DNA of 64,000 bases from Streptomyces poonensis (GTDB lineage Bacteria > Actinomycetota > Actinomycetes > Streptomycetales > Streptomycetaceae): the NCBI RefSeq assembly GCF_014650915.1, contig NZ_BMVW01000013.1:1-64000 (forward strand). The letters run 5' to 3'. Positions 47,275 to 56,462 of the stretch are shown in pieces. Every line of letters starts with the position of its first letter. Position 1 is the stretch's first letter. A program made the position numbers and the translations under genes. The notes beneath the pieces are model-generated. The model searched no databases and was not told where the DNA came from. It saw only the letters and a program-made list of their open reading frames with translations.

Positions 47275-48639
47275 ATGGACACGGACATGGGCACAGACAC
47301 GAACCCGGGCACGAACCCGGGCACGAATCCGGGTACGGACCTGGGCACGAACCCGGGCACGGACCCGGGTACGGACCCGGGTACGAACCCCATCGGCTCC
47401 GGGACGTACGCGGCGAACGCTCACGGACACGAGGCGGCTCCGTGGACCCTGGCCACCGCGGCCGTGCACGCCGGCCGCGAGGACCTCGCACGCCAGGGAC
47501 TCCACGCCCCGCCGATCGACCTGTCCACCACCTACCCCTCGTACGACAGCCGGGGCGAGGCCGCCCGGATCGACGCCTTCGCCGCCGACGGCGGGGAACT
47601 GGAGGGCCCGCCGGTCTACGGGCGGCTCGGCAATCCCACCGTCGCCCGCTTCGAGGAAGCCCTTGCCCGGCTGGAGGGGACCGGGAGCGCGGTCGCCTTC
47701 GCCAGCGGTATGGCCGCACTGAGCGCCGTACTGCTCGCGCGGGCCGGGACGGGCCTGCGCCATGTCGTCGCCGTACGGCCTCTCTACGGCTGCAGCGACC
47801 ACCTGCTCACCGCCGGGCTGCTCGGGTCCGAGGTGACCTGGGTCGACCCGGCGGGCATCGAGGCCGCGTTGCGGCCCGACACCGGCCTGGTGATCGTCGA
47901 GTCGCCGGCCAATCCGACGCTCGCCGAGATCGACCTGCGCGCCGTCGCCCACGCCTGCGGTTCGGTGCCCCTCCTCGTGGACAACACCTTCGCGACGCCG
48001 GTGCTGCAGCGCCCGGCCGAGGCGGGGGCGCGGCTGGTCCTGCACAGCGCGACCAAGTACCTCGGCGGACACGGTGACGTCATGGCCGGAGTCGTGGCCT
48101 GCGACGAAGAGTTCGCGGGCCGGCTGCGGCAGGTGCGCTTCGCCACGGGCGGCGTGCTGCATCCGCTGGCCGGCTATCTGCTGCTGCGCGGCCTCGCGAC
48201 ACTGCCGGTACGGGTCCGGGCGGCCTCCGCGACCGCCGCCGAACTCGCCCGCCGGCTCGGCGCCGACCCGCGCGTCACCCGCGTCCACTACCCGCGTCTC
48301 GGCGGAGCCATGGTGGCCTTCGAGGTCCTGGGCGATCCGCACCGGGTCATCGCCGGGGTCCGCCTCATCACGCCCGCGGTCAGCCTCGGCAGCGTCGACA
48401 CCCTCATCCAGCACCCGGCGTCCATCAGCCATCGCATCGTGGACGAGACCGACCGCCGGGGAGCCGGGGTCGGCGACCGGCTGCTGCGGATGTCGGTCGG
48501 TCTGGAGGACGTCGAGGACCTGTGGGGGGACCTGGACGGGGCGCTGGGAACGGCGGTGGGAACGGCGGTGGGAACGGCGGTGGGGGCGTTGCGGGAAGGG
48601 CCGGTGCGCGACGGGCGGCACCGCCCGGTGAGCGCGTGA
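47275..48639 (+). CDS. Cys/Met metabolism PLP enzyme (methionine gamma-lyase/cystathionine gamma-family)
   Basis: A 454-residue PLP enzyme of the gamma family. The PLP Lys lies in HSATKYLGGHGDVMAG (about residue 261); GPPVYGRLGNPTVARFEEAL, VAFASGMAALSAVLLARAGT and VESPANPTLAEIDL are the cofactor and substrate blocks. The C-terminus GSVDTLIQHPASISHR is characteristic. The usual H-Y-P-G-L...Q-M-x-G-G-A segment is shortened to RVHYPRLGGAMVAFEV, missing about 18 residues. The first ~35 residues are a TNPGTNPG repeat and the last part contains GTAVG three times, both coded by 12-bp repeats. ATG 47275. Which sulfur amino acid it acts on cannot be told. Confidence 0.88.
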   Translation: MDTDMGTDTNPGTNPGTNPGTDLGTNPGTDPGTDPGTNPIGSGTYAANAHGHEAAPWTLATAAVHAGREDLARQGLHAPPIDLSTTYPSYDSRGEAARIDAFAADGGELEGPPVYGRLGNPTVARFEEALARLEGTGSAVAFASGMAALSAVLLARAGTGLRHVVAVRPLYGCSDHLLTAGLLGSEVTWVDPAGIEAALRPDTGLVIVESPANPTLAEIDLRAVAHACGSVPLLVDNTFATPVLQRPAEAGARLVLHSATKYLGGHGDVMAGVVACDEEFAGRLRQVRFATGGVLHPLAGYLLLRGLATLPVRVRAASATAAELARRLGADPRVTRVHYPRLGGAMVAFEVLGDPHRVIAGVRLITPAVSLGSVDTLIQHPASISHRIVDETDRRGAGVGDRLLRMSVGLEDVEDLWGDLDGALGTAVGTAVGTAVGALREGPVRDGRHRPVSA

Positions 48640-48670
48640 CCGTCCGTTGAACGCCTGCGGGTTGTGAGTA

Positions 48671-48712
48671 CGAGGACGGCCCGGCGTTCTCCGTTCCACC
48701 GGGCCGTCCTCG
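48671..48712. terminator. Bidirectional terminator
   Basis: Perfect 14-bp arms CGAGGACGGCCCGG and CCGGGCCGTCCTCG with a 14-base loop lie between convergent genes. Confidence 0.82.
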
Positions 48713-48744
48713 CGTGCCGGATCACTCGGGCACGCCGGTCACCG

Positions 48745-50211
48745 TCACCACCCTTGCCCCTGCGCCGCCTGGCCGTACGGCAGCCGGGAGGCCGCCGGCG
48801 TCGCGTCCAGGCGGGCCGTGATGACGAGGGTGCCCTCCTCGATCTGGTAGTCGAGGGGCAGCCCCAGGTTGCGCATCGCGGCGACCATGCCGGTGTTGGA
48901 GGACTGCGTGACCGCGTACACGCTCTCGCAGCCCGCCTCGGCCGCCATGCCCACCAGCCGGCCGAGGAGTTCACCGCCGATGCCGCGCCGCTGCCACCCG
49001 TCCTCGACCAGCAGCGCGACCTCCGTCTCGTCACCGTCCCACAGGAGGTGGCCGAGCCCGACGATCCGGCCCGAAGCGGTCTCGACGGCCAGGGTGCGGC
49101 CGAAGCGGGGGCTGAGGAGGTGGTTGAGGTAACGGTCGGCGTCGGCCAGCGGCCCGTGGTAGCGCATGCCCAGAGTGCGCGGCGAGCAGCGGGTGTGCAG
49201 CGCCTTCGCCGCCTCCAGGTCGTCCGTCCCGGCGCGCCGCACGGTGATGTCGCCGCCCTCCGGCAGCGTCAGTACGTCCCGGCCGCGCGGGACCCTCGGG
49301 CCCAGCCGCGTGTCCAGCTCCACCAGCGCCCGCGCCCGCGCGAACTCCGTCGGCGTGAACGGCAGATACGGCCGCTCCACCGTGATCACCCCGCCCTCCG
49401 GCGCCCGCAGCCGCATCACCGTGTCCTCCAGTGCTCCCTCGACCGGGGCGCTCTCGAGGGCCCGCCCGGTGGCGGGGGAGGTGGCCGGCAGCGAGCGGAT
49501 GGTGCACCGGCCGAGCAACTGGCGCAGGGCGAGCGGCAGTTCGGCCGCGTCCAGGGCCGTGCGCGTGGCCAGGCCCAGCACCCGGGCCGGTACGTCCACG
49601 AGGTCGTGGGCGTCGGCCCGCTCGATCCAGGTCCCGGCGCCGCCCGCCGCCGAGACGGCGCGGGTGATCTCCGACGTGGCCAGTCCGGCGGGCGACCGCA
49701 GCAGGAACTCGTCCACCGTGCCCTCGGCCAGCGGATGCGTCTGGAGGCTCAGGATGTCCACCCTGTGACGGGCGAGCGCCGAGCACAGGGCGGCCAGCGA
49801 ACCCGGCTCGTCCCGGACCGTCGTCCGCATCCGCCACAGCACGGTCGCCGCGGCCACCTCGTCCTTACCGGTACCGGAGGTATCCCTTGTACCGGCGGTA
49901 TCGCTCGTACTGGCTGTGCCGCTTGTGCCGCTCGTGGCGCTTGTATCGCCTGTATCGCCTGTATCGTCCACCGGCGGTGCGTGACCGTGGCGGCGTGCCC
50001 ACCATGTGTGGAAGCCGGCCGTGGCGACCAGCACCGCCGCCGAGACCAGCAGCAGCGCCGGGCCGTCGGGCCCGTGCCCGATCAGGTTCGCCACCGCGTC
50101 GGCCACGGCCACCGCCGTGAACAGTGCGGCGAGTTCGACCACGTCCCGCCGCCAGTGGTGCACCGGGCGGCCGTTCTTCGCCCGCGTCACTTGAGACATC
50201 TCTGGAGTCAT
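48745..50211 (-). CDS. Membrane-anchored ACT-GNAT acetyltransferase
   Basis: A 488-residue multidomain protein. Residues ~25-70 hold two membrane helices (VVELAALFTAVAVADAVANL, ALLLVSAAVLVATAGFHTWW). A Thr/Ser/Gly/Asp linker (TGDTGDT and SGT repeats) follows at ~78-118. Residues ~125-200 are an ACT-like domain (MRTTVRDEPGSLAALCSALA, HRVDILSLQTHPLAEGTVDE). The C-terminal ~150 residues are a GNAT domain (DITVRRAGTDDLEAAKALHT, VEDGWQRRGIGGELLGRLVG with the acetyl-CoA loop). ACT-GNAT proteins in actinomycetes are thought to acetylate proteins in response to amino acids; the membrane anchor is unusual. ATG 50211. Confidence 0.82.
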   Translation of the reverse strand: MTPEMSQVTRAKNGRPVHHWRRDVVELAALFTAVAVADAVANLIGHGPDGPALLLVSAAVLVATAGFHTWWARRHGHAPPVDDTGDTGDTSATSGTSGTASTSDTAGTRDTSGTGKDEVAAATVLWRMRTTVRDEPGSLAALCSALARHRVDILSLQTHPLAEGTVDEFLLRSPAGLATSEITRAVSAAGGAGTWIERADAHDLVDVPARVLGLATRTALDAAELPLALRQLLGRCTIRSLPATSPATGRALESAPVEGALEDTVMRLRAPEGGVITVERPYLPFTPTEFARARALVELDTRLGPRVPRGRDVLTLPEGGDITVRRAGTDDLEAAKALHTRCSPRTLGMRYHGPLADADRYLNHLLSPRFGRTLAVETASGRIVGLGHLLWDGDETEVALLVEDGWQRRGIGGELLGRLVGMAAEAGCESVYAVTQSSNTGMVAAMRNLGLPLDYQIEEGTLVITARLDATPAASRLPYGQAAQGQGW

Positions 50212-50353
50212 ACGGCCACTCTGGAGGAATGGTGTTGCGTGATCACGAACGCTCTGTGACCGATGGGTAAAGCGTCATTCCGCTCCTTTCGTTGCCTTTT
50301 GGACTATTGGTGGGTGTGGCGCTCGTGGCGGGTGCGTCGTCGCGTCGTCGGAG

Positions 50354-53104
50354 TCAGGCCGCGCGCTCGCCGTCGCCGCCCGGCTCCATGGCCCCCTGGC
50401 CCAGCGCGTCACGCAGCCGGCGTGCCTCCGTCACCAGCCGCGACGAACCCCGGCGGTCCGCCGTCCGCCCGAGGTGCGGAAGGTCACCGCGCGCCCCCGA
50501 CCGCTCCGCGCACTCGGCCGCGACCGCCAGCAGGTCACCGAGCCCCCGCACGGGCTTCACCGCACCGTCGGCCGCGAGGGGTGCGAGCAGGATCGGCAGT
50601 GTTCCGCGCAGTACGGACCACAGGGTGGCGTACGCCCCTGTCGCCGCCGCGGTCCGTATCGCCTCGGCGAGCCGCAGCGGCTTCACGGCCCCGCTCTGCA
50701 TCAGTTCCCCGAGGTCCGCCGCCAGCCGGTCCGCGTCGAGCCGGCCGCGCGCGGCCAGGACCAGCAGCGCGTCCACGGCGGCGAGCCGGTCCTCCGGATG
50801 CCGCGCCCCGAGCCCGTACGCCACGCCCAGGTGCACGGCCTCCCCGGGCTCGCCGTGGGCTTCCGCGAGCGCGGGGAGCACGGCGGTTCCACCGCGCGAG
50901 TCGTCGACGGCGACCGTCGATATGTCGCGCAGGAGCCGCCCGGCCACCAGCTCCGGCCGGCCCGGGACCACCGCTGTCCAGTGCTGCCGCTCGGACTCGT
51001 CCCAGTGGCGGCAGTGCCAGCGGTTCGTGAAGAAGGAGACCGGCTGCCACAGATGCCGGAACTCCGGCGGGAAATCGGCGTGCCGCACCGGGACCTCGCC
51101 GAACTCCAGCAGGATGCGCGGTCCGGAGGTGCGTCGCCGCGTGGACGGCGACGGCTCCGCGGTGGTGAGCCACCGGGCGAGGCGGTCCGCCTCCGCGGTG
51201 CCCATCTTCCGCGCGGCGCGTGCCGCGTCCTCGGCCGCCGCGCGGTCGTCACGCCGCACCCGCAGCAGGGCCTGGGCGAGGTCGGCCGGTCCCGGGCGGA
51301 CGCCCATCTTGTTGTAGGCGTCGAGCCGGGCGATCAGTTCGTCGGGCTCGAGCAGGCCCGTGCTCCAGGTGGGTGTGGCCAGCAGGAACGGCAGCGGTTG
51401 GGTGCGTATCCGGTACGCCGCCTCCCAGAGCCGGGCCTCGACGGCGCGGGAGAGGCCGCTGTGCGGGCAGTGGCCGTACGTCGACCCCCGCGACACCGCC
51501 CGGTGCAGCGTCTCCGTGCTCACCTCGTCGAACAGCGCGGCGAGGACCACCTCCAGACCGTGCGGCGACTCGCGGAAGAAGTTGTCCTTCCCTATGTACA
51601 GCTGGTCGGGTTCGTACCACCAGCACCGGGCCACCACAGGGCGCAGGGCGTCGATCAGCCCGGCGCTGTCCTGGTGTGCGTGCCGGACGAGCCCGTCCAG
51701 CGCGCGTTCGAACGCGCTCACGTCGCCGTCCGCCGCCAGCAGCGCGCCGACCTCCTCCGCGAGTTCGGCCGCGGACCGGGGCGCCGGAGCCAGCCGCGTC
51801 GGTCGCGGAGCGGGCGGGAGCACCTCCTCGTGGACCGTATGGGCGTCGTGCACCGGCTCCTGGGGCGCGACGTCGAGCAGCTGTTCGGCGCGCTGTCGCA
51901 GACCGGGGCTCAACTGGGTCGTCGCATCGACGAGTTCCGCGCGGACCCGGGCGGAGTCGCCGAGGGTGTCGAGGTCCCCGAGGTGGCGCTCCACCAGCTT
52001 CAGCGCGCGCTTCTGTGTGTCCGTGTCGTCGTGTCCGAAGGCCTGTGCCACGGCGGGCAGCAGTTCGTCCGCGCCGGACGGATCACGCCCGAGGATCTTG
52101 CCCAGCAGCACGAGCTGTGCCCGGACCAGCTTCTTCTCGGAGCGGAAGAGCACCGCTACGGACGCCTCGGCGAGGTCGCGCACGGCGAGCTCCCCGTCCA
52201 GCGCCAGCGTCCCGAGCACCGACTGGGCGTGCGCGGCCACCGTGGAGGGCGCGTCGGAGCACAGGGCGATCCAGTCGGCGATGCGGGCCCGCTGCTCGTC
52301 CGGGCCGAGGTCCAGCGCGGTCAGCAGCTTGAGGAACGCCCGCTGATCGGCGGGCCGGCCGCCACGCAGAAGCCGGGCCACACAGGCGTCGACCACGGCC
52401 ACGCGGTCCAGGCGTCCTTCCCGCGTGAGCTGCGGCAGGGCGTAGGTCCAGCTGTTCGGTCCCTCGTCCGGCCAGCCCAGCCAGCCGCCGACATCGCGTG
52501 TCTCGAAGAGGGCCGCGACGAGCTCGGCCAGATGGGGGTCCTTCCGCAGCCGGTCGGTGACCGTGTCCCCGGTCGGCCAGATCGAACCGATGTCCTGAAG
52601 CCAGCCGTGTACATAGGCCTCCGTCGTCGGCACCGCGCAGCCGGACAGCCGCACCAGACCGGCCATCAGCGCGTACGGCACCCGTGCCGTCATCGGACGC
52701 CCGGCGAGCCGGTGGGCGAGATCCGCCAGCCACGTGGGATCGCGGTCCCCCAGCACGTCCAGCAGCACCTCGGACGCGGCCTGCCACCAGCGCATGTCGT
52801 TCGCGGAGAGCCAGGTGGCGACGGCCGCGGCCCCGGTCTGGCACCCCGCCCCGGCCACCTGCAGCGCGGGACAGGCACGGCGGGCGGCGCCGCTCCAGAG
52901 GTCGGCGCGCAGCTCCTTGCGCAGCAGCTGCAACTCCGGGAAGCAGGCGCGGCGTTCGCCGTCCGTCATCTCGTCGAGCAGGCGCACCACGTCGCCCGTG
53001 CTGCCCGCCCGCACCGCCTCGACCAGTGACGCCGACTTCGGCTTCGTCTCCATCACATACCCCCGTCCGCTCGTCCCTCGCCCGCTCGCGCCCCGTCCGC
53101 TCAT
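50354..53104 (-). CDS. DUF6493 family protein
   Basis: A ~916-residue protein of helical-repeat character, with no signal peptide or membrane span. Recognisable DUF6493-type segments include LVEAVRAGSTGDVVRLLDEM near the start, LLATPTWSTGLLEPDELIAR in the middle and EFRHLWQPVSFFTNRWHCRH toward the C-terminus. The ATG at 53104 overlaps the stop of the SWIM gene (ATGA) and has AGGA upstream; a second ATG at 53053 is an alternative. The function is unknown. Its strict coupling to a SWIM protein suggests one complex. Confidence 0.82.
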   Translation of the reverse strand: MSGRGASGRGTSGRGYVMETKPKSASLVEAVRAGSTGDVVRLLDEMTDGERRACFPELQLLRKELRADLWSGAARRACPALQVAGAGCQTGAAAVATWLSANDMRWWQAASEVLLDVLGDRDPTWLADLAHRLAGRPMTARVPYALMAGLVRLSGCAVPTTEAYVHGWLQDIGSIWPTGDTVTDRLRKDPHLAELVAALFETRDVGGWLGWPDEGPNSWTYALPQLTREGRLDRVAVVDACVARLLRGGRPADQRAFLKLLTALDLGPDEQRARIADWIALCSDAPSTVAAHAQSVLGTLALDGELAVRDLAEASVAVLFRSEKKLVRAQLVLLGKILGRDPSGADELLPAVAQAFGHDDTDTQKRALKLVERHLGDLDTLGDSARVRAELVDATTQLSPGLRQRAEQLLDVAPQEPVHDAHTVHEEVLPPAPRPTRLAPAPRSAAELAEEVGALLAADGDVSAFERALDGLVRHAHQDSAGLIDALRPVVARCWWYEPDQLYIGKDNFFRESPHGLEVVLAALFDEVSTETLHRAVSRGSTYGHCPHSGLSRAVEARLWEAAYRIRTQPLPFLLATPTWSTGLLEPDELIARLDAYNKMGVRPGPADLAQALLRVRRDDRAAAEDAARAARKMGTAEADRLARWLTTAEPSPSTRRRTSGPRILLEFGEVPVRHADFPPEFRHLWQPVSFFTNRWHCRHWDESERQHWTAVVPGRPELVAGRLLRDISTVAVDDSRGGTAVLPALAEAHGEPGEAVHLGVAYGLGARHPEDRLAAVDALLVLAARGRLDADRLAADLGELMQSGAVKPLRLAEAIRTAAATGAYATLWSVLRGTLPILLAPLAADGAVKPVRGLGDLLAVAAECAERSGARGDLPHLGRTADRRGSSRLVTEARRLRDALGQGAMEPGGDGERAA

Positions 53105-54483
53105 GCCGCGTCCTGCCCCACCGTCGCGCCCCGACGGGTCATGCGCACCGCCAGGGCGTGCTTGCACGGTCCGCGCCCGCCCCGGTACCTGGCCCACCAC
53201 AGACACGAGCAGCTCAGTGTTCCGGCGGCGTCGCGCACCCGGTGCACATGGCCGTCCCTGGCGGTCACCGTGCCGATGTCGCCGTCCAGGGCCACCGCTC
53301 CCGCGGCGACCAGGGCCCGGGCCGCACGCAGCCGCGGATTGCTGCGTTCGGCGCGGTCGGCGTCGTACGGGAGCTCCCGGTGGAAGTACGCCGCCTCCGC
53401 CGTGTCGTAGCCCACGCGTCCCGATGTGCCCAGCCGGACCAGGGCCGCGCGGACCCGTTCGGCAGGGAGCCCCGAGGCCGTGGCCAGGTCGCCGATGTCG
53501 ATGCGCGGCTCCCAGGCGAGCAGGACGGCGATCAGCTCCGCGTCCTCGGCCGCCGCGTCGGTGGCGAGTGCGTCCAGCACACCGCCCTCGCCCGAGAAGC
53601 CGCGCGCGACCTCGGGGGACAGAGTGAGCGTCAGCCGCATACCGGGCAGGACGACCTCCCAGGCCCCCGCCACCGGCGCGGTTCCGGCGACCGGCGGGCC
53701 GTACACGCGCAGCGCCGTCGCATGACGCAGCACCCGGCGCAGGGCGACCAGTCGCTCCGGGCCCGGCAGGCACACGGCCCCCGGCACCGGCCGGGTGGTC
53801 GGACGCAGTGTGCGGCCGGAGGGCACCGCCCACCGCACACCACCGGCGGTGCCGCGCGCGCCACCGCCGGGCAGCGAGCGCAGGAAGCGCACGGCCTCGG
53901 CCGCCGGCAGCTCCGCCCGCAGATCGAACCCGGCGGCGATCACCTGGGCCTCGGCGAAGCCGCGCAGCCAGCGGTCGGGCAGCGGCACGCGCTTCTCGAC
54001 GACCGGCCCGGCCGACGTGGTCACCGCCAGCTCGTCCGGTCCGACCCGCAAGTGCAGCGGGTCGTCCCCGCCGACGCGGGACAGCGCCTCGCGCAGCGGG
54101 TTGTTGACGTCCACGTTCGTCGTGCCGTGGCCCACCTCGCCGCCGTCGAGGCCCGCCTCCAGCACGTCCAGCCGCGCGTACACCCCGCCGCAGCCGGAGA
54201 AGGACTCGAAGCGGAGCCGGTCGCCGTTGCCCGTGACCACCGGGTCGAGCGAGGCCCGCAGCTGCGGCTGGTGATAGCGGGCCGCCGCCACGTCCGCGAC
54301 CGCCAGCAGTGCGGCGGAGGCCACCTGGGGAGCCGTCAGGAAACCCGTGAAGAACCGCGGATGGTCCTCGATGCCCGTCGGGGTCGCACCCCGCGAGGTC
54401 TCGAGGCCCAGCCGCTGTCCGCCCGGAGCGGACTCCAGCACGGAGGGTCGGGAATAGGCCACGGCCTGCAACGATCGCGTCAT
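53101..54483 (-). CDS. SWIM zinc-finger protein
   Basis: A 460-residue protein with a SWIM zinc finger near the C-terminus (residues ~425-442: C-S-C-L, then GPCKHALAV; CxCx(n)CxH). The rest is conserved in the DUF6493-linked SWIM proteins (YSRPSVLESAPGGQRLGLET, DHPRFFTGFLTAPQVASAAL, CGGVYARLDVLEAGLDGGEV). SWIM domains bind DNA or proteins. The stop overlaps the DUF6493 start. ATG 54483. The pair resembles two-gene units next to MoxR/VWA systems in other bacteria, but no AAA or VWA gene is present here. Confidence 0.88.
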   Translation of the reverse strand: MTRSLQAVAYSRPSVLESAPGGQRLGLETSRGATPTGIEDHPRFFTGFLTAPQVASAALLAVADVAAARYHQPQLRASLDPVVTGNGDRLRFESFSGCGGVYARLDVLEAGLDGGEVGHGTTNVDVNNPLREALSRVGGDDPLHLRVGPDELAVTTSAGPVVEKRVPLPDRWLRGFAEAQVIAAGFDLRAELPAAEAVRFLRSLPGGGARGTAGGVRWAVPSGRTLRPTTRPVPGAVCLPGPERLVALRRVLRHATALRVYGPPVAGTAPVAGAWEVVLPGMRLTLTLSPEVARGFSGEGGVLDALATDAAAEDAELIAVLLAWEPRIDIGDLATASGLPAERVRAALVRLGTSGRVGYDTAEAAYFHRELPYDADRAERSNPRLRAARALVAAGAVALDGDIGTVTARDGHVHRVRDAAGTLSCSCLWWARYRGGRGPCKHALAVRMTRRGATVGQDAA

Positions 54484-54578
54484 GGGAAAGACCGTAGAGG
54501 CGGCCACTGACAATCGGCCTGACCTGCGGAGATGCCAGGCAGGAGGAGTGGGCGGGAGGGGCCGGCGGCGACCAGGAC

Positions 54579-54617
54579 CGTGCCGCGCACCGCGGGATGA
54601 CTCCGGTGCGCGGCACG
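54579..54617 (-). terminator. Terminator after phoD
   Basis: Arms CGTGCCGCGCACC and GGTGCGCGGCACG (13 bp, perfect) enclose a 13-base loop, 42 bases past the phoD stop. Confidence 0.75.
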
Positions 54618-54658
54618 TTCCATGAGCGTACGTCAGACGCGCCGGCGGACGGGGTGGG

Positions 54659-56260
54659 TCACTGCCCGACCAGCCCAGGCCGCAGCACCTTCGTGAACAG
54701 CACGGTCCCGTCCTGTTCCCGCAGCCGTACGGTCAGCTCGCCGCTGCCGCCGTCGATGTCGACCTCGCCGAAGAACTGGTAGCCCTCGGCGGGGGAGACG
54801 TTGGAGGTGGTCGGCGCCTTCACGAACACCCGCTCGGGGCCGAACGTGCCGTCCAGCGCGCTCGCCGGGAACGCGCCCGCGTTGAGCGGCCCGGAGACGA
54901 ACTCCCAGAACGGCTCGAAGTCGCCGAACGCGGCCCGCGACGGCTGGTAGTGCTGCGCCGAGGTGTGGTGCACGTCGGCGGTCAGCCACACCGTGCCGGT
55001 GATCCTGCGGTGCTTGATGAACCGCAGCAGCTCGGCGATCTGCAGCTCGCGGCCGAGCGGTGCGCCCGGGTCGCCCTGTGCGACGGCCTCGATGTTCTGC
55101 TTCCCCTCGGTCGTGTCGGACACCACCAGGCCCAGCGGCATGTCGGAGGCGATCACCTTCCACACCGCGCGCGACCGCGACAGCTCCCGCTTCAGCCACT
55201 GGAGCTGCTCGGCGCCGAGGATGCCCTGCGGGTCGGTGGTCTCGGTGCCGGGGGAGTTGGCGTTGCGGTAGGTCCGCATGTCCAGCACGAAGACGTCCAG
55301 CAGCGGCCCGTGCCGCACGACCCGGTGCATACGGCCCTCGCGCGCGCCCGTCGGCAGGGTGGAGACCGGGTAGTACTCGGTGAAGGCCCGCGTGGCCCGC
55401 GCGGCCAGCAGGTCCACGCTCTTGACGGTGTAGCGGGTGTCCGAGTCGGCGATCACCTGGCCCGGGTACCAGTTGTTGCGCACCTCGTGGTCGTCCCACT
55501 GGACGATCGACGGCACCTGGGCGTTGAACTTCCTCAGGGCCTCGTCGAGCAGGTTGTACCGGTGGTTGCCGCGGAACTCGGCGAGCGTCTCGGCGACCTT
55601 GGCCTTCTCCTCGGTGGTGACGTTCCGGTAGACGCCGCCGTCGGGGAGGGCCGCCGTCGCGAATATCGGCCCGTCGGCGTAGACGGTGTCGCCGCTGAAC
55701 AGGAAGAAGTCCGGGTCGAGCGCGCCCATCGCGTCGAAGATGCGGTAGCCGCCGATGTCCTCGTTGATGCCCCAGCCCTGCCCGGCCAGGTCCCCGGACC
55801 ACACGAACCGCACCCCGCAGCGCCGCTTCGCGGGTGCCGTACGGAAGGTGCCGGTGACCGGCTCACCGGTGCGGCGCGGGTCGTCCGGGTCGGCGAGCAG
55901 CACCCGGTAGTGGATCTGCTCGCCCGCGGGGAGGCCGTGCAGCCGGGTCGTCCCGGTGAAGTCGGTGCCGGAGCCGAGCAGCGGGCCCTGCCATCTGCGC
56001 GGATTGCGGAAGGACTCGGTGGCGGACGTCTCGACGATCATCCGGGCCGGCCGGTCGGAGCGTACCCAGACCAGACCGGAGTGGGCGGTGACGTCTCCGG
56101 CCTGCACCCCCCATCCCGCCCGGGGCCGACCCGACCGGGCGAAGGCGGGCGCCGCGCCCGGTCCGAGCCCGGCGGGCAGGGCCAGGGCCGCCGAGGCGGC
56201 GAGGGAACCGCGCAGCACGCTGCGGCGGCCGGGCAGGTGGATCGGCGGACGGTGGGTCAT
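54659..56260 (-). CDS. phoD: Alkaline phosphatase D (PhoD-type), Tat-exported
   Basis: A 533-residue PhoD-type phosphatase. The N-terminus has a twin-arginine signal (PGRRSVLRGSLAASAALALP). The body has the PhoD metal and active-site blocks: FSGDTVYADGPIF, IVQWDDHEVRNNWYPGQ, DVFVLDMRTYRNANSP and VWLTADVHHTSAQHYQP. Members use Fe3+/Ca2+ and hydrolyse phosphomonoesters and phosphodiesters, including teichoic acid, in the extracellular space. ATG 56260 follows GGAGG by 7 bases. No Pho box was identified. Confidence 0.93.
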   Translation of the reverse strand: MTHRPPIHLPGRRSVLRGSLAASAALALPAGLGPGAAPAFARSGRPRAGWGVQAGDVTAHSGLVWVRSDRPARMIVETSATESFRNPRRWQGPLLGSGTDFTGTTRLHGLPAGEQIHYRVLLADPDDPRRTGEPVTGTFRTAPAKRRCGVRFVWSGDLAGQGWGINEDIGGYRIFDAMGALDPDFFLFSGDTVYADGPIFATAALPDGGVYRNVTTEEKAKVAETLAEFRGNHRYNLLDEALRKFNAQVPSIVQWDDHEVRNNWYPGQVIADSDTRYTVKSVDLLAARATRAFTEYYPVSTLPTGAREGRMHRVVRHGPLLDVFVLDMRTYRNANSPGTETTDPQGILGAEQLQWLKRELSRSRAVWKVIASDMPLGLVVSDTTEGKQNIEAVAQGDPGAPLGRELQIAELLRFIKHRRITGTVWLTADVHHTSAQHYQPSRAAFGDFEPFWEFVSGPLNAGAFPASALDGTFGPERVFVKAPTTSNVSPAEGYQFFGEVDIDGGSGELTVRLREQDGTVLFTKVLRPGLVGQ

Positions 56261-56462
56261 GAATGCGCCTCCAGGGACGGATCCGGCCATGTGCACCGTC
56301 ACACCTACTGCGGCACTTCGGCGCACACGGAAACCAGAAGTGAACAACCGACACGACAACGGGACTCCGGGCCGGGCGTCCGGTCATTGTGGTGGACATC
56401 ACGCGCCTGTGGCGCCGGTGCCGGCCCCATCCCGTACGGGTGCCGGCCTCCCGTCCGCGGTG

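Noticed and set aside
47281..47400. Regularly spaced short repeats as a possible CRISPR array
   Set aside because: The repeats are contiguous 12-bp coding units without spacers, giving an NPGT peptide repeat.
53105..54616. N-terminal extension of the DUF6493 frame
   Set aside because: The extension is antisense-like low-complexity reading through the SWIM gene in another frame; the ATGA overlap gives a natural start at 53104.
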